NCBI GenBank assembly: GCA_021846275.1
Contig: JAJZBZ010000001.1
Coordinates: 434,001 to 498,000 of the forward strand
Reading direction: 5' to 3'
DNA: 64,000 bases
Source of the DNA: Acidobacteriota bacterium
GTDB lineage: Bacteria > Acidobacteriota > Terriglobia > Terriglobales > Acidobacteriaceae
Shown here: positions 37,206-46,955 of the stretch, one piece after another
Position numbering within the stretch: position 1 is the stretch's first letter
Layout: each line of letters starts with the position of its first letter
Translations under genes and position numbers: made by a program
The notes under the pieces: generated by a model
What the model was told of the DNA's origin: nothing
Seen by the model: only the letters and a program-made list of their open reading frames with translations
Databases searched by the model: none

Positions 37206-37253
37206 TGGTCGGGGCGGAGGGATTCGAACCCCCGACCCTCTGCTCCCAAAGCA
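37206..37253 (-). other. 3' part of tRNA-Pro(UGG): probable attachment-site remnant
   Basis: Read on the minus strand, this segment is the anticodon loop TTTGGGA (anticodon TGG), the 3' side of the anticodon stem, variable loop, T arm (GGGGGTTCGAATCCCTC) and 3' acceptor strand ending CCGACCA. The 5' half is missing: upstream bases do not form the acceptor 5' strand or D arm, and pairing fails from the outer anticodon stem onward. Integrases that use tRNA genes recreate the full gene at one end and leave just such a 3' piece at the other. The orientation places the element to the right. Confidence 0.85.
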
Positions 37254-37279
37254 ACGATGCGGAGAGTTCATGGACAGTG

Positions 37280-37430
37280 CCACAAAGTGTCTTATCGTGT
37301 CATCAGCCATTTATATGTATTATATTGTTGCACTTGCATGGATATCTTTGATGCCAGTCGTTGCCTTGCGTATCCACCGTTGTGCCAAGCGTTGCCTAGG
37401 ATGTCCCCACAAAGTCTCCCACAAAAACTA
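37280..37430. repeat. CCACAAA-type repeats beside the tRNA fragment
   Basis: CCACAAAGTGTC at 37280-37291, CCACAAAGTCTC at 37407-37418 and CCCACAAAAAC just after share a core. Spaced direct repeats next to an attachment core look like integrase arm-binding sites. The whole 37257-37548 gap is more A+T-rich than the core chromosome and has no convincing gene. Confidence 0.35.
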
Positions 37431-37548
37431 GTCGGGTGACCCTTTCCCTTAGCAAGATGGAAAGCTCGGCGCTCCACGACAAGTTGCTCCGAGACTCTGT
37501 GAAAAGTCTTCGGGTACAAGCGCGGTGCTGCGAGTCGCTCTGACTTCA

Positions 37549-38661
37549 TCAGCTGCCTCCTGCCAGCATCGCTTCATACGCATCGTTCAGCCGATAACGC
37601 CGCGACTTCCTGGCCGGGTCGGTCACTTCGAGAAAACCGCCTTCTACCCAACGCTGGCAAAGCAGCGAGGCAGTGCGCGGCTGAAAGCCGAACAGTGCAC
37701 AGATATCCTTCGCTGTGATCTCACGCGAACGCCGAAAGAGTGCCAGCGCCTTTCTTTGGCGGGCATCGAGATTCCGCAGCAGCTTGGTTTTGTCCTTGCC
37801 GCCTTTCGCCGATTCGTCCTCAGCCCTTTCGCGCACATTCTCAAACGAAACAGCCATACCTTCAATGAAGTAGGAAACCCACTTTGTGATGTCTGCTTCG
37901 GCGCGTCCCATGTAGTAGTTGTGTGAAGGGCCTACGGTCAACGCCTCATAGTAGTCCTTGAGGCCGCGCGCGTAATACTCCTCCAGTGCATACAGCCCCT
38001 TGAGGTCATATCGTCCAAGGTGCAGGATGAGCGTGGTTAACAGACGTGCCGTCCTGCCGTTGCCGTCGTAATACGGATGGATCGTGGCGAATTGATAGTG
38101 CGCGATGCCAGCTCGGATCGGAACCGGCAACTCGTCTTTCCGGTTGAGCCACGCGACAAGTTGTTTCATCAATGGCGAAACGTCCTTCGCTTCAGGCGGC
38201 ATGTAGACGATGCCGCTGGATCGGCTGTCGCGAATCACGTTCTGGCCGTCACGATAGGGCGTGGGACGCACATGGGTCTTCCTTGCGCCCATCACCAGAG
38301 CATGGAGCTTTTGCAAGGCGGATTCCGTCACCGGTTCTTCCCGCTGCGCCGCTCTCTCCACCTCGTCGAGCGCCGCGTAATACCCCTTGACCTCTCCCTC
38401 GTCACGCTCACGTCCAGGAAAATGCTGCTCTTTGCCTATCACCTGAGCGACTTGCTTCTGCGTCAGACGGTTACCCTCGATCATCGTCGAGTAGTGGGTA
38501 GAAAACAGCCGGGCCGTTTCCCGGAGGCTCGCCAGAACGCGAGGAGTGATCGGGAGCAATTGGATGGCTTCCTTCACGGCCTCGATGCGCATGAGATTGG
38601 CGGCGATAGTCGGTGTAATGGTGAAGATCGGGCTAAACTTTGTATGTTTCCTGGGTGCCAT
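37549..38661 (-). CDS. Fic-domain protein with N-terminal inhibitory motif
   Basis: Fic enzymes transfer AMP (sometimes other groups) from nucleotides to target proteins. The active-site loop is HPYYDGNGRTARL, matching HPFx[D/E]GNGR. Upstream STMIEGN fits the (S/T)xxxE(G/N) auto-inhibitory helix of class II Fic proteins. A C-terminal winged helix (TAKDICALFGFQPRTASLLCQRWVEGG) follows. 370 residues from the ATG with GGAG upstream. Lies 110 bases after the Res gene on the same strand but may have its own promoter. Possibly a stand-alone regulator or the last component of the defence cluster. Confidence 0.88.
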   Translation of the reverse strand: MAPRKHTKFSPIFTITPTIAANLMRIEAVKEAIQLLPITPRVLASLRETARLFSTHYSTMIEGNRLTQKQVAQVIGKEQHFPGRERDEGEVKGYYAALDEVERAAQREEPVTESALQKLHALVMGARKTHVRPTPYRDGQNVIRDSRSSGIVYMPPEAKDVSPLMKQLVAWLNRKDELPVPIRAGIAHYQFATIHPYYDGNGRTARLLTTLILHLGRYDLKGLYALEEYYARGLKDYYEALTVGPSHNYYMGRAEADITKWVSYFIEGMAVSFENVRERAEDESAKGGKDKTKLLRNLDARQRKALALFRRSREITAKDICALFGFQPRTASLLCQRWVEGGFLEVTDPARKSRRYRLNDAYEAMLAGGS

Positions 38662-38705
38662 CAGATCTCCACGATATGCCGATACCATGCGGTTTCTATG
38701 CCGTT

Positions 38706-38711
38706 ATTATA
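38706..38711 (-). promoter_or_regulatory. Candidate -10 box before fic
   Basis: TATAAT on the minus strand, 45 bases before the fic ATG, in an A+T-rich near-palindromic segment (CCGTATAATAACGG). No good -35 hexamer at 17 bases, so confidence is low. Confidence 0.3.
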
Positions 38712-38771
38712 CGGATAATATGCGGATAAAACAGCTTCCCGAAAATCCAGAGGAACGCCCTGACGCTTCCG

Positions 38772-41444
38772 CTACGAAACCAGACCGGCAAACGTCCGGC
38801 TGATCTGTATCTGATCATGCGGCAGCAGCGAATACTTCCACGGCTTGTCGCTTACCGTCGTTGCCCGTTCGCACCACTCAACCGCTGCGCTGGCTTTTTT
38901 CTGCACGACGGTATCGTCGATATCGGTTGCCCGCTTGACCTCGCAAAGGAATCGTCCCTTTTTTGTCTCCACAATGAAGTCGGGGTTGTAGTTGTCATCC
39001 TCTGCGTAGTGGATTTTCAACACATCCTTTGGCGGCTTCAGCCATTTCACGACCTCGGCATCATCTTCAAGAATCGTCGCGAAGCGTCGTTCGCTATCGG
39101 AATCAAACTTCAGCGTCGAGTACAGGCACTTTCTGAATCCACCAAAGACCATGCCGCGAATCATGAGCTTCTCTTCGACAGGCTCGCGGAAGTTTCTCGC
39201 GCTCTTGCCCAATTCCATCTCTGCGCTGCCGGGTCGAAGAGTCTGGAATCCCTTCGGCGCTGAGGACACATAGCTCGTCGCCTTCTCCACAAAGTGCTGG
39301 TTCATCTGCGTATGCACCAGCCGCACCAGTTCGTTCTGGTGGTATTGCAACACGTTGCGAACATCCTCCTCCGTTGGCAGATACGATTGCAGGTGTCGCA
39401 CAAGCTGACCGGCCAACCTGTAGAGCAGTGCCGAATGATCGTCGTAATTAATGTCGTTTTTATCCATCAGTCCCCGAACGATATAGTTTTCCAGCTTCGG
39501 CTCATGCGCCACGCCGTCCCCGCTCACAATCCGGAAGCGCTGGTTGTCCGTCAGGCGCTGAATGAGCAGGTCTTTCGCCACCGGCGGATAGCGCACATGG
39601 CTGCAATCCAGATCGAAATCCTCATAGCCAACCGTCACGTCCTCTGACGGCTGCACCACGATCAGCGGAATGTCGATGGTGTGTTCTACGAATGCATTTG
39701 TCGTCTTTTCCACGATGCTGGCGACATCCACCGGCTCAGGTGCCACTGCGGCCAGCTCACCCTGCGCCGGACGCGCCATCTCCAGCGCCGCTTCTACTTT
39801 GGCCACAAGTTTTTCATGCACCTCCGGCGTCTTCAGATCGCCGGAACGTATCAGCCGCTCAAACTCCTGCTCAATGATCCTGTATGTTGTCTCGGCAACC
39901 TTTCGCTCCGGTTCTGTCTTGAAGAGTGGCTGCTGTACCGTCGTCGGAGGAATTGTTCCCGCCGGCGGCTCCGGCATGGGAGCCAGGCCCAGCACGGAGA
40001 GAATCGTTGGCGCAATCGTAACCGCCCGCGTCGGCTTGTCGGGAATATCCCGGCCAATCACAATGCCGGTCTTGATGATCGAGTTCGGATCGTTGGCATG
40101 CTCCACAATCTCCTGGAACTTGTCATGCGAGACGATGGTCAGCAGATCGACCGCTGCCACGCCCGTGCGCTTGCCATACGGCAGGCGCAGTCCGCGCCCA
40201 ATCGACTGCTCCACCAGCGTGCGAGAGTTGGCCGCGCGCAGCGGCACAATCGTGTACAGGTTGGTCACGTCCCAGCCTTCTTTGAGCATGTTCACATGGA
40301 TCACGATCTCCGTCGCATTTGCCGGGTCTTCCACGCTCAGCAACTGTTGCACCGTCTCGTCTTTCTCTTCGCCGCTCTGGTTGGAGTGGACCGTAATCAC
40401 GCGTCCTTTGTAGCGGCCTTCAAAGAAACCAGCAGCCTCAATTCGCTTCAGCAGGTCATTGGCGTGGACCGTATCCCTGGCGACAACCAGCATGAACGGC
40501 TTCACCAATGGCCGTCCCGTATCCCGCGAATAGATATCGAGCTGCACCTTCGTGTGTTCGTGCGCGCGAATGCCGTCCTGCAGCTTCAGTTCTTCCAGGC
40601 CGTCTTCGTTGTAGTTCTCCGCGCGGAAGTTCTCCCGCGTCAGCACCGCAGGCTCCTTCACAAATCCATCGCGCAACGCCGACGCCAGCGGATAGCTGTA
40701 AATCACGTTCTTGAAGTCCGCCGCTTTGCCGCCTGTCTCCACCTGTGGCGTCGCCGTCAGCTCCAGCCCCAGAATCGGCTTCAGCTCGTTGATCGCTCGC
40801 ATTCCCGCCTTGCCCCGATAGCGATGGCTCTCATCCATCAGCAGCACCAGATCATCCAGCTTCGACAGATACTCGAAGTAGCTTTCGCCGATGTACTCGC
40901 TCAGCCGCTTGATGCGCGGCTCCTTGCCGCTGCGCACCTCCGCGTTGATCTTCGATATGTTGAAAATGTTGATGTGGACGCCGTTGTCGCCAAACAGGTC
41001 CGCCGAGCGAATGCCGCGCCCGCTCTCGTAGTTGTCGCCGGTAATGATCTCCGGCGGTTGCAGCGCAAAGTCCGCCAGCCCCTGAAAAACATACTTCGGC
41101 GAGCCGGGCGTGAAGTCGGCAATCAGCTTGTTGTAGATCGTCAGGTTCGGAGCCAGCACATAGAAGTGGCGGATATTCCACGCCTGTTGCAGGTAGGCGA
41201 TAAATGCCCCCATCAGCCGCGTCTTGCCCACTCCGGTCGCCAGTGCGAAGCAGAGCGACGCAAACTCCCGCTCAAAGTCCGTCACCGAGGGAAACTCGCT
41301 GCGAATCGCCTCCAGCGCGCGCGCCGCATCTGCGTCTTTTTCCAGCGGCAACAGCTCGCACACGCGGTCCAGTATCTGCAACGCCTCCATCTGCGGAGGC
41401 CGCAGGCTCAGCCGGTGTTCGATCTGGTAGACGGCGGGCTTCAT
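38772..41444 (-). CDS. Type III restriction enzyme Res subunit (helicase-nuclease)
   Basis: ATP-dependent translocase/nuclease of a type III restriction system. Helicase motifs: ATGVGKTRLMGAF (Walker A), VLLMDESHRYRG (DESH box), LTATP, and VEQSIGRGLRLPYG (motif VI). Near the C-terminus NYNPDFIVETKKGRFLCEVKRA is a PD-(D/E)xK nuclease site, as in EcoP15I-type Res. 890 residues is typical. Overlaps the Mod gene by 4 bases (ATGA), giving the canonical mod-res order. Confidence 0.92.
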   Translation of the reverse strand: MKPAVYQIEHRLSLRPPQMEALQILDRVCELLPLEKDADAARALEAIRSEFPSVTDFEREFASLCFALATGVGKTRLMGAFIAYLQQAWNIRHFYVLAPNLTIYNKLIADFTPGSPKYVFQGLADFALQPPEIITGDNYESGRGIRSADLFGDNGVHINIFNISKINAEVRSGKEPRIKRLSEYIGESYFEYLSKLDDLVLLMDESHRYRGKAGMRAINELKPILGLELTATPQVETGGKAADFKNVIYSYPLASALRDGFVKEPAVLTRENFRAENYNEDGLEELKLQDGIRAHEHTKVQLDIYSRDTGRPLVKPFMLVVARDTVHANDLLKRIEAAGFFEGRYKGRVITVHSNQSGEEKDETVQQLLSVEDPANATEIVIHVNMLKEGWDVTNLYTIVPLRAANSRTLVEQSIGRGLRLPYGKRTGVAAVDLLTIVSHDKFQEIVEHANDPNSIIKTGIVIGRDIPDKPTRAVTIAPTILSVLGLAPMPEPPAGTIPPTTVQQPLFKTEPERKVAETTYRIIEQEFERLIRSGDLKTPEVHEKLVAKVEAALEMARPAQGELAAVAPEPVDVASIVEKTTNAFVEHTIDIPLIVVQPSEDVTVGYEDFDLDCSHVRYPPVAKDLLIQRLTDNQRFRIVSGDGVAHEPKLENYIVRGLMDKNDINYDDHSALLYRLAGQLVRHLQSYLPTEEDVRNVLQYHQNELVRLVHTQMNQHFVEKATSYVSSAPKGFQTLRPGSAEMELGKSARNFREPVEEKLMIRGMVFGGFRKCLYSTLKFDSDSERRFATILEDDAEVVKWLKPPKDVLKIHYAEDDNYNPDFIVETKKGRFLCEVKRATDIDDTVVQKKASAAVEWCERATTVSDKPWKYSLLPHDQIQISRTFAGLVS

Positions 41445-43177
41445 TCCGCACCGCCATTTCCGCCTGCGCCGTCAGCTTCGTCAAAGAGGCTCATGGCACC
41501 CTCGCGCGTCCCGCGCCGCCGTCGCACTTGCTTCGCGGGCAACGGAGCTTTTCCGTCTTCGCCCGGTGCGGATCCAGGTTCTGCAATTGTCTCCGGCGCC
41601 TTCGGCAGGTTGGCCACGTTCAGGCTGTAGTCGTCATGGCCCCACTCGCACTTCTCCAGCACGGCCAGCGGAATCTTTTTGAGCGTCAGGTTGCGAAATC
41701 CATCCGCCTTGCCGCGAAAGGCCGCGCAGCAGACCAGCAGGCTGCGCTTCGCGCCCACCGCCTCGCTCAGGGCGTGCAGTTGCTCGCGCGTCAGCGTCTG
41801 CGTGGTCACGTAGAGGAAGTCGTTCTCCGTGGAGCGGCCCTGCTGCCAATAGAACTCCTCGCTCGGCTGGTAGCGAAAGCCCATCAGCTTGCACATCGCC
41901 TCGGCCAGCATCGCCGCGTTGTATTGCTTGCTGATGATCAGGTTGCCGAAGCTGTCTTTTTCCAGCAGCGACGGCGCAAGCCGATAGTAGCGAAACCCTC
42001 CGCCACCCTTCCAGTCCACGGCCTTCGTAATGCCGCCTTCGTCTTCGCCGTCAATGACCTTCTTCAGGCGCGGAAGGATGTGCGTGTGGCAATGCTCGCC
42101 CAGTTCGACCATGATCCAACGGCGGCCCATCTTGTGTGCGACTGCGCCGGTGGTGCCTGTCCCTGCAAATGAATCGAGCACTAAATCCCCAGGCGAAGAT
42201 GCAATTTCAAGGATACGTTTGATTAGTCGCTCAGGCTTCGGGGTTAGGAATATCTCATCGCGGTCTGGAAATAGCGCACGAATTTCGTTCTTCGCCTCAC
42301 CGTTGTGTCCAGCGTCTTCATGCAGCCAAAGCGTCGATGGTGTAACGCCTTGCTTGACGTCAGTTAGAAAGCGCTTTTGTGCAGGGATTCCATCGCGGTT
42401 CTTGCCCCACCAAATTCGATTGTCGGCATCCATTTCAAGAAACTTTGGCTTGGATATCCGCCAAAATGTCCCTGATGGCGGGCCAGAGATGACACGCCCA
42501 GATGGAGTTTCTATCGGATACAAGCCCTGACTGTACGGATTCCGAGCATGTATTGGGGTTGCCTTCCAGGGCCCACGCGGATCGTTATCAGGATTGTCGT
42601 ATGCATCGTCTTGTTTAGAAGATCGCGGAAGGGAACCAATTTCCCAGGTCTCCTTGTCTTTCGCGTAAACCAAAATATAGTCATGCATGTCAGAAAAATG
42701 ACGCGCAGAATTTTTTGTTGTATAAATCTTTTGCCAGATCACCGTTGCGACAAAGTTTGACCTTCCAAAGGCTTCGTCGAGTAGGAGCTTCAGGTAGTGG
42801 CATTCATTGTCGTCGATGTTTATCCAAATCGATCCGGAGTTGGCAAGCAGGTGCCTCAACATCTCAAGGCGATCCCGCATCAGTGACAGCCAGATCGAGT
42901 GTTCGACTCCGTCATCGTAATGCGCAAACGCAGAGCCCGTGTTGTACGGAGGATCTATATAGACGCACTTCACCTTGCCGGCGAACTCCTGCTCCAGCGC
43001 CTTGAGCGCGAGCAGGTTGTCGCCAAAGATCAGCCGGTTGTCGAAAATGTCCTTGTCCGTGACGCGCCGCTTGGCGTGATAGCTCTTTGCCGGGTCTTCC
43101 AGCAAGATGCGAGGCTCCAGCCGCGGCCGGTTCTCCTTGCCAATCCACGTCAATTCCAGTTTCTGCTTGCTCTTCAT
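41441..43177 (-). CDS. Type III modification methyltransferase Mod
   Basis: Site-specific adenine methyltransferase and specificity subunit. Motif IV is YIDPPYNTGS near residue 75, and motif I LDSFAGTGTTGAVAHKMG comes after it, the beta-class order of type III Mod. The region between is the likely target-recognition domain (about residues 150-290). 578 residues. Part of a run of 4-base overlaps: the DUF3800 gene upstream and the Res gene downstream. Confidence 0.92.
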   Translation of the reverse strand: MKSKQKLELTWIGKENRPRLEPRILLEDPAKSYHAKRRVTDKDIFDNRLIFGDNLLALKALEQEFAGKVKCVYIDPPYNTGSAFAHYDDGVEHSIWLSLMRDRLEMLRHLLANSGSIWINIDDNECHYLKLLLDEAFGRSNFVATVIWQKIYTTKNSARHFSDMHDYILVYAKDKETWEIGSLPRSSKQDDAYDNPDNDPRGPWKATPIHARNPYSQGLYPIETPSGRVISGPPSGTFWRISKPKFLEMDADNRIWWGKNRDGIPAQKRFLTDVKQGVTPSTLWLHEDAGHNGEAKNEIRALFPDRDEIFLTPKPERLIKRILEIASSPGDLVLDSFAGTGTTGAVAHKMGRRWIMVELGEHCHTHILPRLKKVIDGEDEGGITKAVDWKGGGGFRYYRLAPSLLEKDSFGNLIISKQYNAAMLAEAMCKLMGFRYQPSEEFYWQQGRSTENDFLYVTTQTLTREQLHALSEAVGAKRSLLVCCAAFRGKADGFRNLTLKKIPLAVLEKCEWGHDDYSLNVANLPKAPETIAEPGSAPGEDGKAPLPAKQVRRRRGTREGAMSLFDEADGAGGNGGAE

Positions 43178-44022
43178 TCAACTTCGCCCTTCAGCAATTT
43201 GTCATAGCCATCCGGCGCAATTGCCCGGTACCATGTGGCAGATTGACTCGCATTCGTGCTCTTCATCGACCCAGAATCTCGATAGATTCGAGGAGCAATT
43301 TGCCGGAGGCATTCTTTGATGAACTCCCCCTCTTCATTCCACTCTGGTTTGTCGATATGATTCTGAAGCTCAAAATGCCTGCGCACAACGAACGCAAGAA
43401 GATCGGCTACCTGAACAAGGCTGCAATGATGGGACTGCACAGCAAATGCAGTGTCGATGATTTGATTAAGCCGTTCTTCCTTCTTCTTGCGTGGATAGAA
43501 GCCGTCGATCCAAGCAGGCGGCTCCCAGAGCAGTTCACATAGCAATGGAAGCTTCTGCGCGTTATCGTCGATAAACAAGAATGTGTTGCCCTTGTTCTTG
43601 TCTTCGCCTTGATGTCGCGTCTGAATTTGCAGCGCAATATTCAGGCCGGTCGCAACCCAGAGATATGATGCAATTTCCATTGGAACAGCATGTTGCTTGC
43701 TGGTTGATTGCGTAGCCTTCTGAGTATCGACGGCAGAGATGATGATGGCGTGCTTTCGGGAGTCCAGCCATGTTGATAGGTCGGTGAATATCTGCTTGCG
43801 TGTCGTTGCTTCGACTTGTCGCCATGCGCCCTTGCCATAAAGGATGCGCGTGCCTTTCAGTTCTTTCAGATTTTCGGGGAAGACGCTCCTAACATCGTTT
43901 AAGAACTTGTTAAACTCAACGTCTGTTTTATGTAGACGCGTGGTGTCTGCGACAATCCCGACCATGACGAAGATGCGATCCTGCGAGGGGTTCCCGCTGT
44001 CATCGACGTAGCATACTTTCAT
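43174..44022 (-). CDS. DUF3800 protein embedded in the type III operon
   Basis: Begins MKVCYVDDSGNPSQDRIFVMVG, the start of DUF3800 proteins, a family whose conserved acidic residues suggest an RNase H-like metal-dependent fold. Mid-protein NTFLFIDDNAQK and the late HCSLVQVADLLAFVVRRHFE (the Gln-x-x-Asp segment) complete the pattern. 282 residues. Function is not established; it is frequently found in mobile and defence contexts. It overlaps both neighbours by 4 bases, so it is translated together with the SNF2 helicase and Mod. Confidence 0.8.
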   Translation of the reverse strand: MKVCYVDDSGNPSQDRIFVMVGIVADTTRLHKTDVEFNKFLNDVRSVFPENLKELKGTRILYGKGAWRQVEATTRKQIFTDLSTWLDSRKHAIIISAVDTQKATQSTSKQHAVPMEIASYLWVATGLNIALQIQTRHQGEDKNKGNTFLFIDDNAQKLPLLCELLWEPPAWIDGFYPRKKKEERLNQIIDTAFAVQSHHCSLVQVADLLAFVVRRHFELQNHIDKPEWNEEGEFIKECLRQIAPRIYRDSGSMKSTNASQSATWYRAIAPDGYDKLLKGEVE

Positions 44023-46955
44023 GTGAGCCTCCAGCGCACCGTAAAGACCGTGCTCAGTATTTGCTCCTGCTTCATGCGCGCTTCGATGCTTGCAATCATA
44101 CCGTCCCGGCGCGACTCGACTTCGTCCTGCGCGAGGAATAGGTCGTTGCGCTTCTGGTTGCGCGCGGATTGCAGCGTTTTCAGCGTGCGCTGATGCGCCA
44201 GCTTGTCCTCCAGCATCACTGCCGCGGAAGAGGCGCGTTTGGCATCCCGAATCTGCTGGTCGAGGTCTTTGATCTCCTGCTCCAGGCCGAATTTGAGGTC
44301 TTCACTCCAGCGGTCGAGCTTGACGATCTCCGCATCCAGCCAGCGGGCGTTGCGCCGGGAAATCTCCTGCATCACCTGCTTTTGTTGCTCGGCGATCCGT
44401 TCCTCCAGCATGGCGGGTTGGGCGGCCAGAATCGGCTGTCCGACCTCGGCTGGCAGATCGAAGAGGCGCTTGCAGGCGGCAGCATCAAGCGGCTGGCCAT
44501 CATCCCTCACCGCAGCGAGCAGCAGGTGATCCTCCGCTTCGAAGCTTTCAATCGACAGCCTGGCGCAGACAAGCCAGCCGGAGTGGCAGACGTGCGGCTC
44601 CAGCACGGCGATGCGCTTCCCGCTGCCGTCGAGATGGAAGCAAAGCTCGACAGGCGGCGTATCGAGCGAGCAGCATTGCTCCAGCACGCGCTGGGCAAGC
44701 GGATGCCCGATACGATAGGTGTTTGCATCCTCCACATTGCGGCCCATGCGATATGGGCCGGGATGGATGGCTTCCTGCGGGAACGGATTCTTCTCCAGTG
44801 TGAAGGCGTGGCCGCTGTTCTCGAAACTGGCAAACGGATCAAGGTAGAAGCGCGTGACCCGCCAGAGCATCTCTTCAAACCGGTTCCGGGAGTTGTCGGC
44901 TTCGACGCGGACTTTCTCAATGACCTCCTGGTCGAAGTTATTGAGCAACTGCTCCTGGGCAAGTCCCTTGGCCTCGGTGATCTCCGATTCCATTTCCTGC
45001 TGGAGCTTGTCGAACTCGAAAGAGATTTGCTCCGGAGTACGGCACCGCTGGTAGATGTCCACAATGCGCTTCTCGAAGTCCACGCCGGACTCGATGGCTC
45101 CCAGCACCTCGTCGGAAGCGCCGAAGATGCCGTTGAAGAGCTGGAACTTCTCATCGAGTAACTGGTAGACGCGCACGTCGGCTGCATTGGCTTTGTTCAG
45201 GAAGTTGACGACGACAACATCGTATTTCTGCCCATAGCGATGGCAGCGTCCGATTCGCTGCTCAATGCGCTGTGGATTCCAGGGCATGTCGTAGTTGACG
45301 ACCAGATTGCAGAACTGGAGATTGATGCCCTCGGCGGCAGCCTCCGTGGCAACCATGATGCTGGCCTCATCACGAAAATACTCGATGATCGCGGCGCGTT
45401 TATCCGCCGTGGGCGAGCCTGTAATGCGATCGGTTCCTTTGTTACGGTCCAGCCAGTTCCGGTAAATCTCTGCACTCTTCGGATCGGTATTCGTGCCATT
45501 GAAGAGAACGATCTTGCCAGCAAACTCCGACGCTTCCAAAAGTCGATAGAGATAATCCTGAGTGCGCCGAGATTCGGTGAAGATGATGGCCTTCTGCTGG
45601 AGCGCGCCGTTTTGCGCTGCGGCGCGCGCCTTGTTTGCGTACTCGAATCCATTGCGGAGCGCTGTGAGCAGCACCTCTCCCTTGGAGTTTTTCTCAATGC
45701 TTTTGGCGAGCGCATAAAACTCCCGGAGCCGTTCTTTCTCCCGCCGCAGTTCCTGGAGTTGTTCTGGTGAGAGACGCTGGGGAGTCTTCGCGTCTGCGGA
45801 ATCATTGCCGGCTTCGTCCTCTTCGTCTGCCATCCACTCGTCTTCAATTTCCGGCAGCGCTTCAAAGTTTGTGGCCAGATCATCTGTAGATACAGATGGC
45901 TCGGAGAGAGCGTCCTGTGCCTTTTCGGCTGCTTCCAGTTTGTTGGCAAGGCCGAGCAACGTGTCGGATATCGCGTATGTCGAGGATGCCAGCAGTTTCC
46001 GCAGGATGAGCGTCATCAACTGCCGTTGGCTGGAGGGAAGAGCATAGAGCGCCGGGCTTTGCAGATATTCAGAGACAAGATTGTAAAGGCGCTGCTCGTC
46101 TACCCCCGGAACAAACTCCTGCACTAGCGCATGACGATTGGTGTAGGAGACATATTGCAGAACCTGTCGGCGAAGAGTGCGCTGACAGACGGGCCGGACG
46201 CGCTGCTTGAGCGCAGCATAGTCTTCCGGCGCGTTCATGCGAGAGAACTGGCTGCGAAAACTGCGAATGTCGCCGAAAATGTGCTCATCGACGATGCTGA
46301 CAAGCCCATACAGCTCCATCAGCGAATTCTGAAGAGGCGTCGCCGTCAGAAGAACTTTTTGACGACTTGCGATAGCGTCTCGAATTGCGTTGGCAATCTT
46401 ATTGGTTGGCTTGTAGACGTTGCGCAGGCGGTGGGCTTCATCCACCACGACCATATCCCATGCCGTCTGCCGAATATAGGGTTGCTTCGTTCGCACGAAT
46501 TGATAGGAGCAAAGAATAACGCGGGGCTGATCGAATGGATTCAAGTTGCCGCGCTTCAGTTCTTCATTGAAGGTTTTGGCTTCAAGGATGGCCGAAGGAA
46601 GAAAAAACTTGTCTTCGAGTTCCTGGCTCCATTGCTTACGCAGATTGGCAGGGCAGATGACAAGTAATCTGCGGCGACGCTCGGCCCAGCGCTGGGAGAG
46701 CAATAGTCCGGCTTCGATTGTCTTTCCCAGGCCAACCTCATCTGCGAGAACAGCGCCCTGCGAAAGCGGGGATCGAAACGCAAAAAGCGCGGCTTCAATT
46801 TGATGAGGATTGAGTTCGACCTGAGCATCCGCGAGCGCTGACGTGAGGCTGTCCATCGATTCAGAACTGGATTTTTTGGTGAGTTCCTCAGCAAAGTATC
46901 GCGCGTGATACGGAGTCGTGGCGCCAGCATTGAATCCATACGCGTCCCTGCTCAC
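44019..46955 (-). CDS. SNF2-family helicase of the type III operon
   Basis: Superfamily 2 translocase. Walker A is VLADEVGLGKTIEAG (about residues 70-83), the DEAH box MVVVDEAHRLRN, motif III LTATP, and the C-terminal lobe has EGINLQFCNLVVNYDMPWNP and RIEQRIGRCHRYGQ. A Glu/Asp-rich stretch splits the lobes (near residue 420). The C-terminal 300 residues are coiled-coil-like (many Gln/Glu/Lys heptads), as in RapA-like and DISARM-type helicases. The start is GTG overlapping the upstream stop (GTGA); longer upstream frame is a shadow of the ATPase gene. 978 residues. Confidence 0.88.
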   Translation of the reverse strand: MSRDAYGFNAGATTPYHARYFAEELTKKSSSESMDSLTSALADAQVELNPHQIEAALFAFRSPLSQGAVLADEVGLGKTIEAGLLLSQRWAERRRRLLVICPANLRKQWSQELEDKFFLPSAILEAKTFNEELKRGNLNPFDQPRVILCSYQFVRTKQPYIRQTAWDMVVVDEAHRLRNVYKPTNKIANAIRDAIASRQKVLLTATPLQNSLMELYGLVSIVDEHIFGDIRSFRSQFSRMNAPEDYAALKQRVRPVCQRTLRRQVLQYVSYTNRHALVQEFVPGVDEQRLYNLVSEYLQSPALYALPSSQRQLMTLILRKLLASSTYAISDTLLGLANKLEAAEKAQDALSEPSVSTDDLATNFEALPEIEDEWMADEEDEAGNDSADAKTPQRLSPEQLQELRREKERLREFYALAKSIEKNSKGEVLLTALRNGFEYANKARAAAQNGALQQKAIIFTESRRTQDYLYRLLEASEFAGKIVLFNGTNTDPKSAEIYRNWLDRNKGTDRITGSPTADKRAAIIEYFRDEASIMVATEAAAEGINLQFCNLVVNYDMPWNPQRIEQRIGRCHRYGQKYDVVVVNFLNKANAADVRVYQLLDEKFQLFNGIFGASDEVLGAIESGVDFEKRIVDIYQRCRTPEQISFEFDKLQQEMESEITEAKGLAQEQLLNNFDQEVIEKVRVEADNSRNRFEEMLWRVTRFYLDPFASFENSGHAFTLEKNPFPQEAIHPGPYRMGRNVEDANTYRIGHPLAQRVLEQCCSLDTPPVELCFHLDGSGKRIAVLEPHVCHSGWLVCARLSIESFEAEDHLLLAAVRDDGQPLDAAACKRLFDLPAEVGQPILAAQPAMLEERIAEQQKQVMQEISRRNARWLDAEIVKLDRWSEDLKFGLEQEIKDLDQQIRDAKRASSAAVMLEDKLAHQRTLKTLQSARNQKRNDLFLAQDEVESRRDGMIASIEARMKQEQILSTVFTVRWRLT

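Noticed and set aside
37206-37253. Complete tRNA-Pro gene
   Set aside because: The acceptor 5' strand and D arm are absent and the anticodon stem breaks at its outer pairs; only the 3' portion is present.
39681-41630. 649-residue plus-strand frame over the Res gene
   Set aside because: Arg/His/Gln-rich antisense shadow; Res motifs are intact on the other strand.
38772-46955. DISARM or BREX locus
   Set aside because: An SNF2 helicase and methyltransferase are present, but there is no DrmA/DrmB/DrmC, PglZ, BrxC or BrxL; the Mod-Res pair is a standard type III arrangement.
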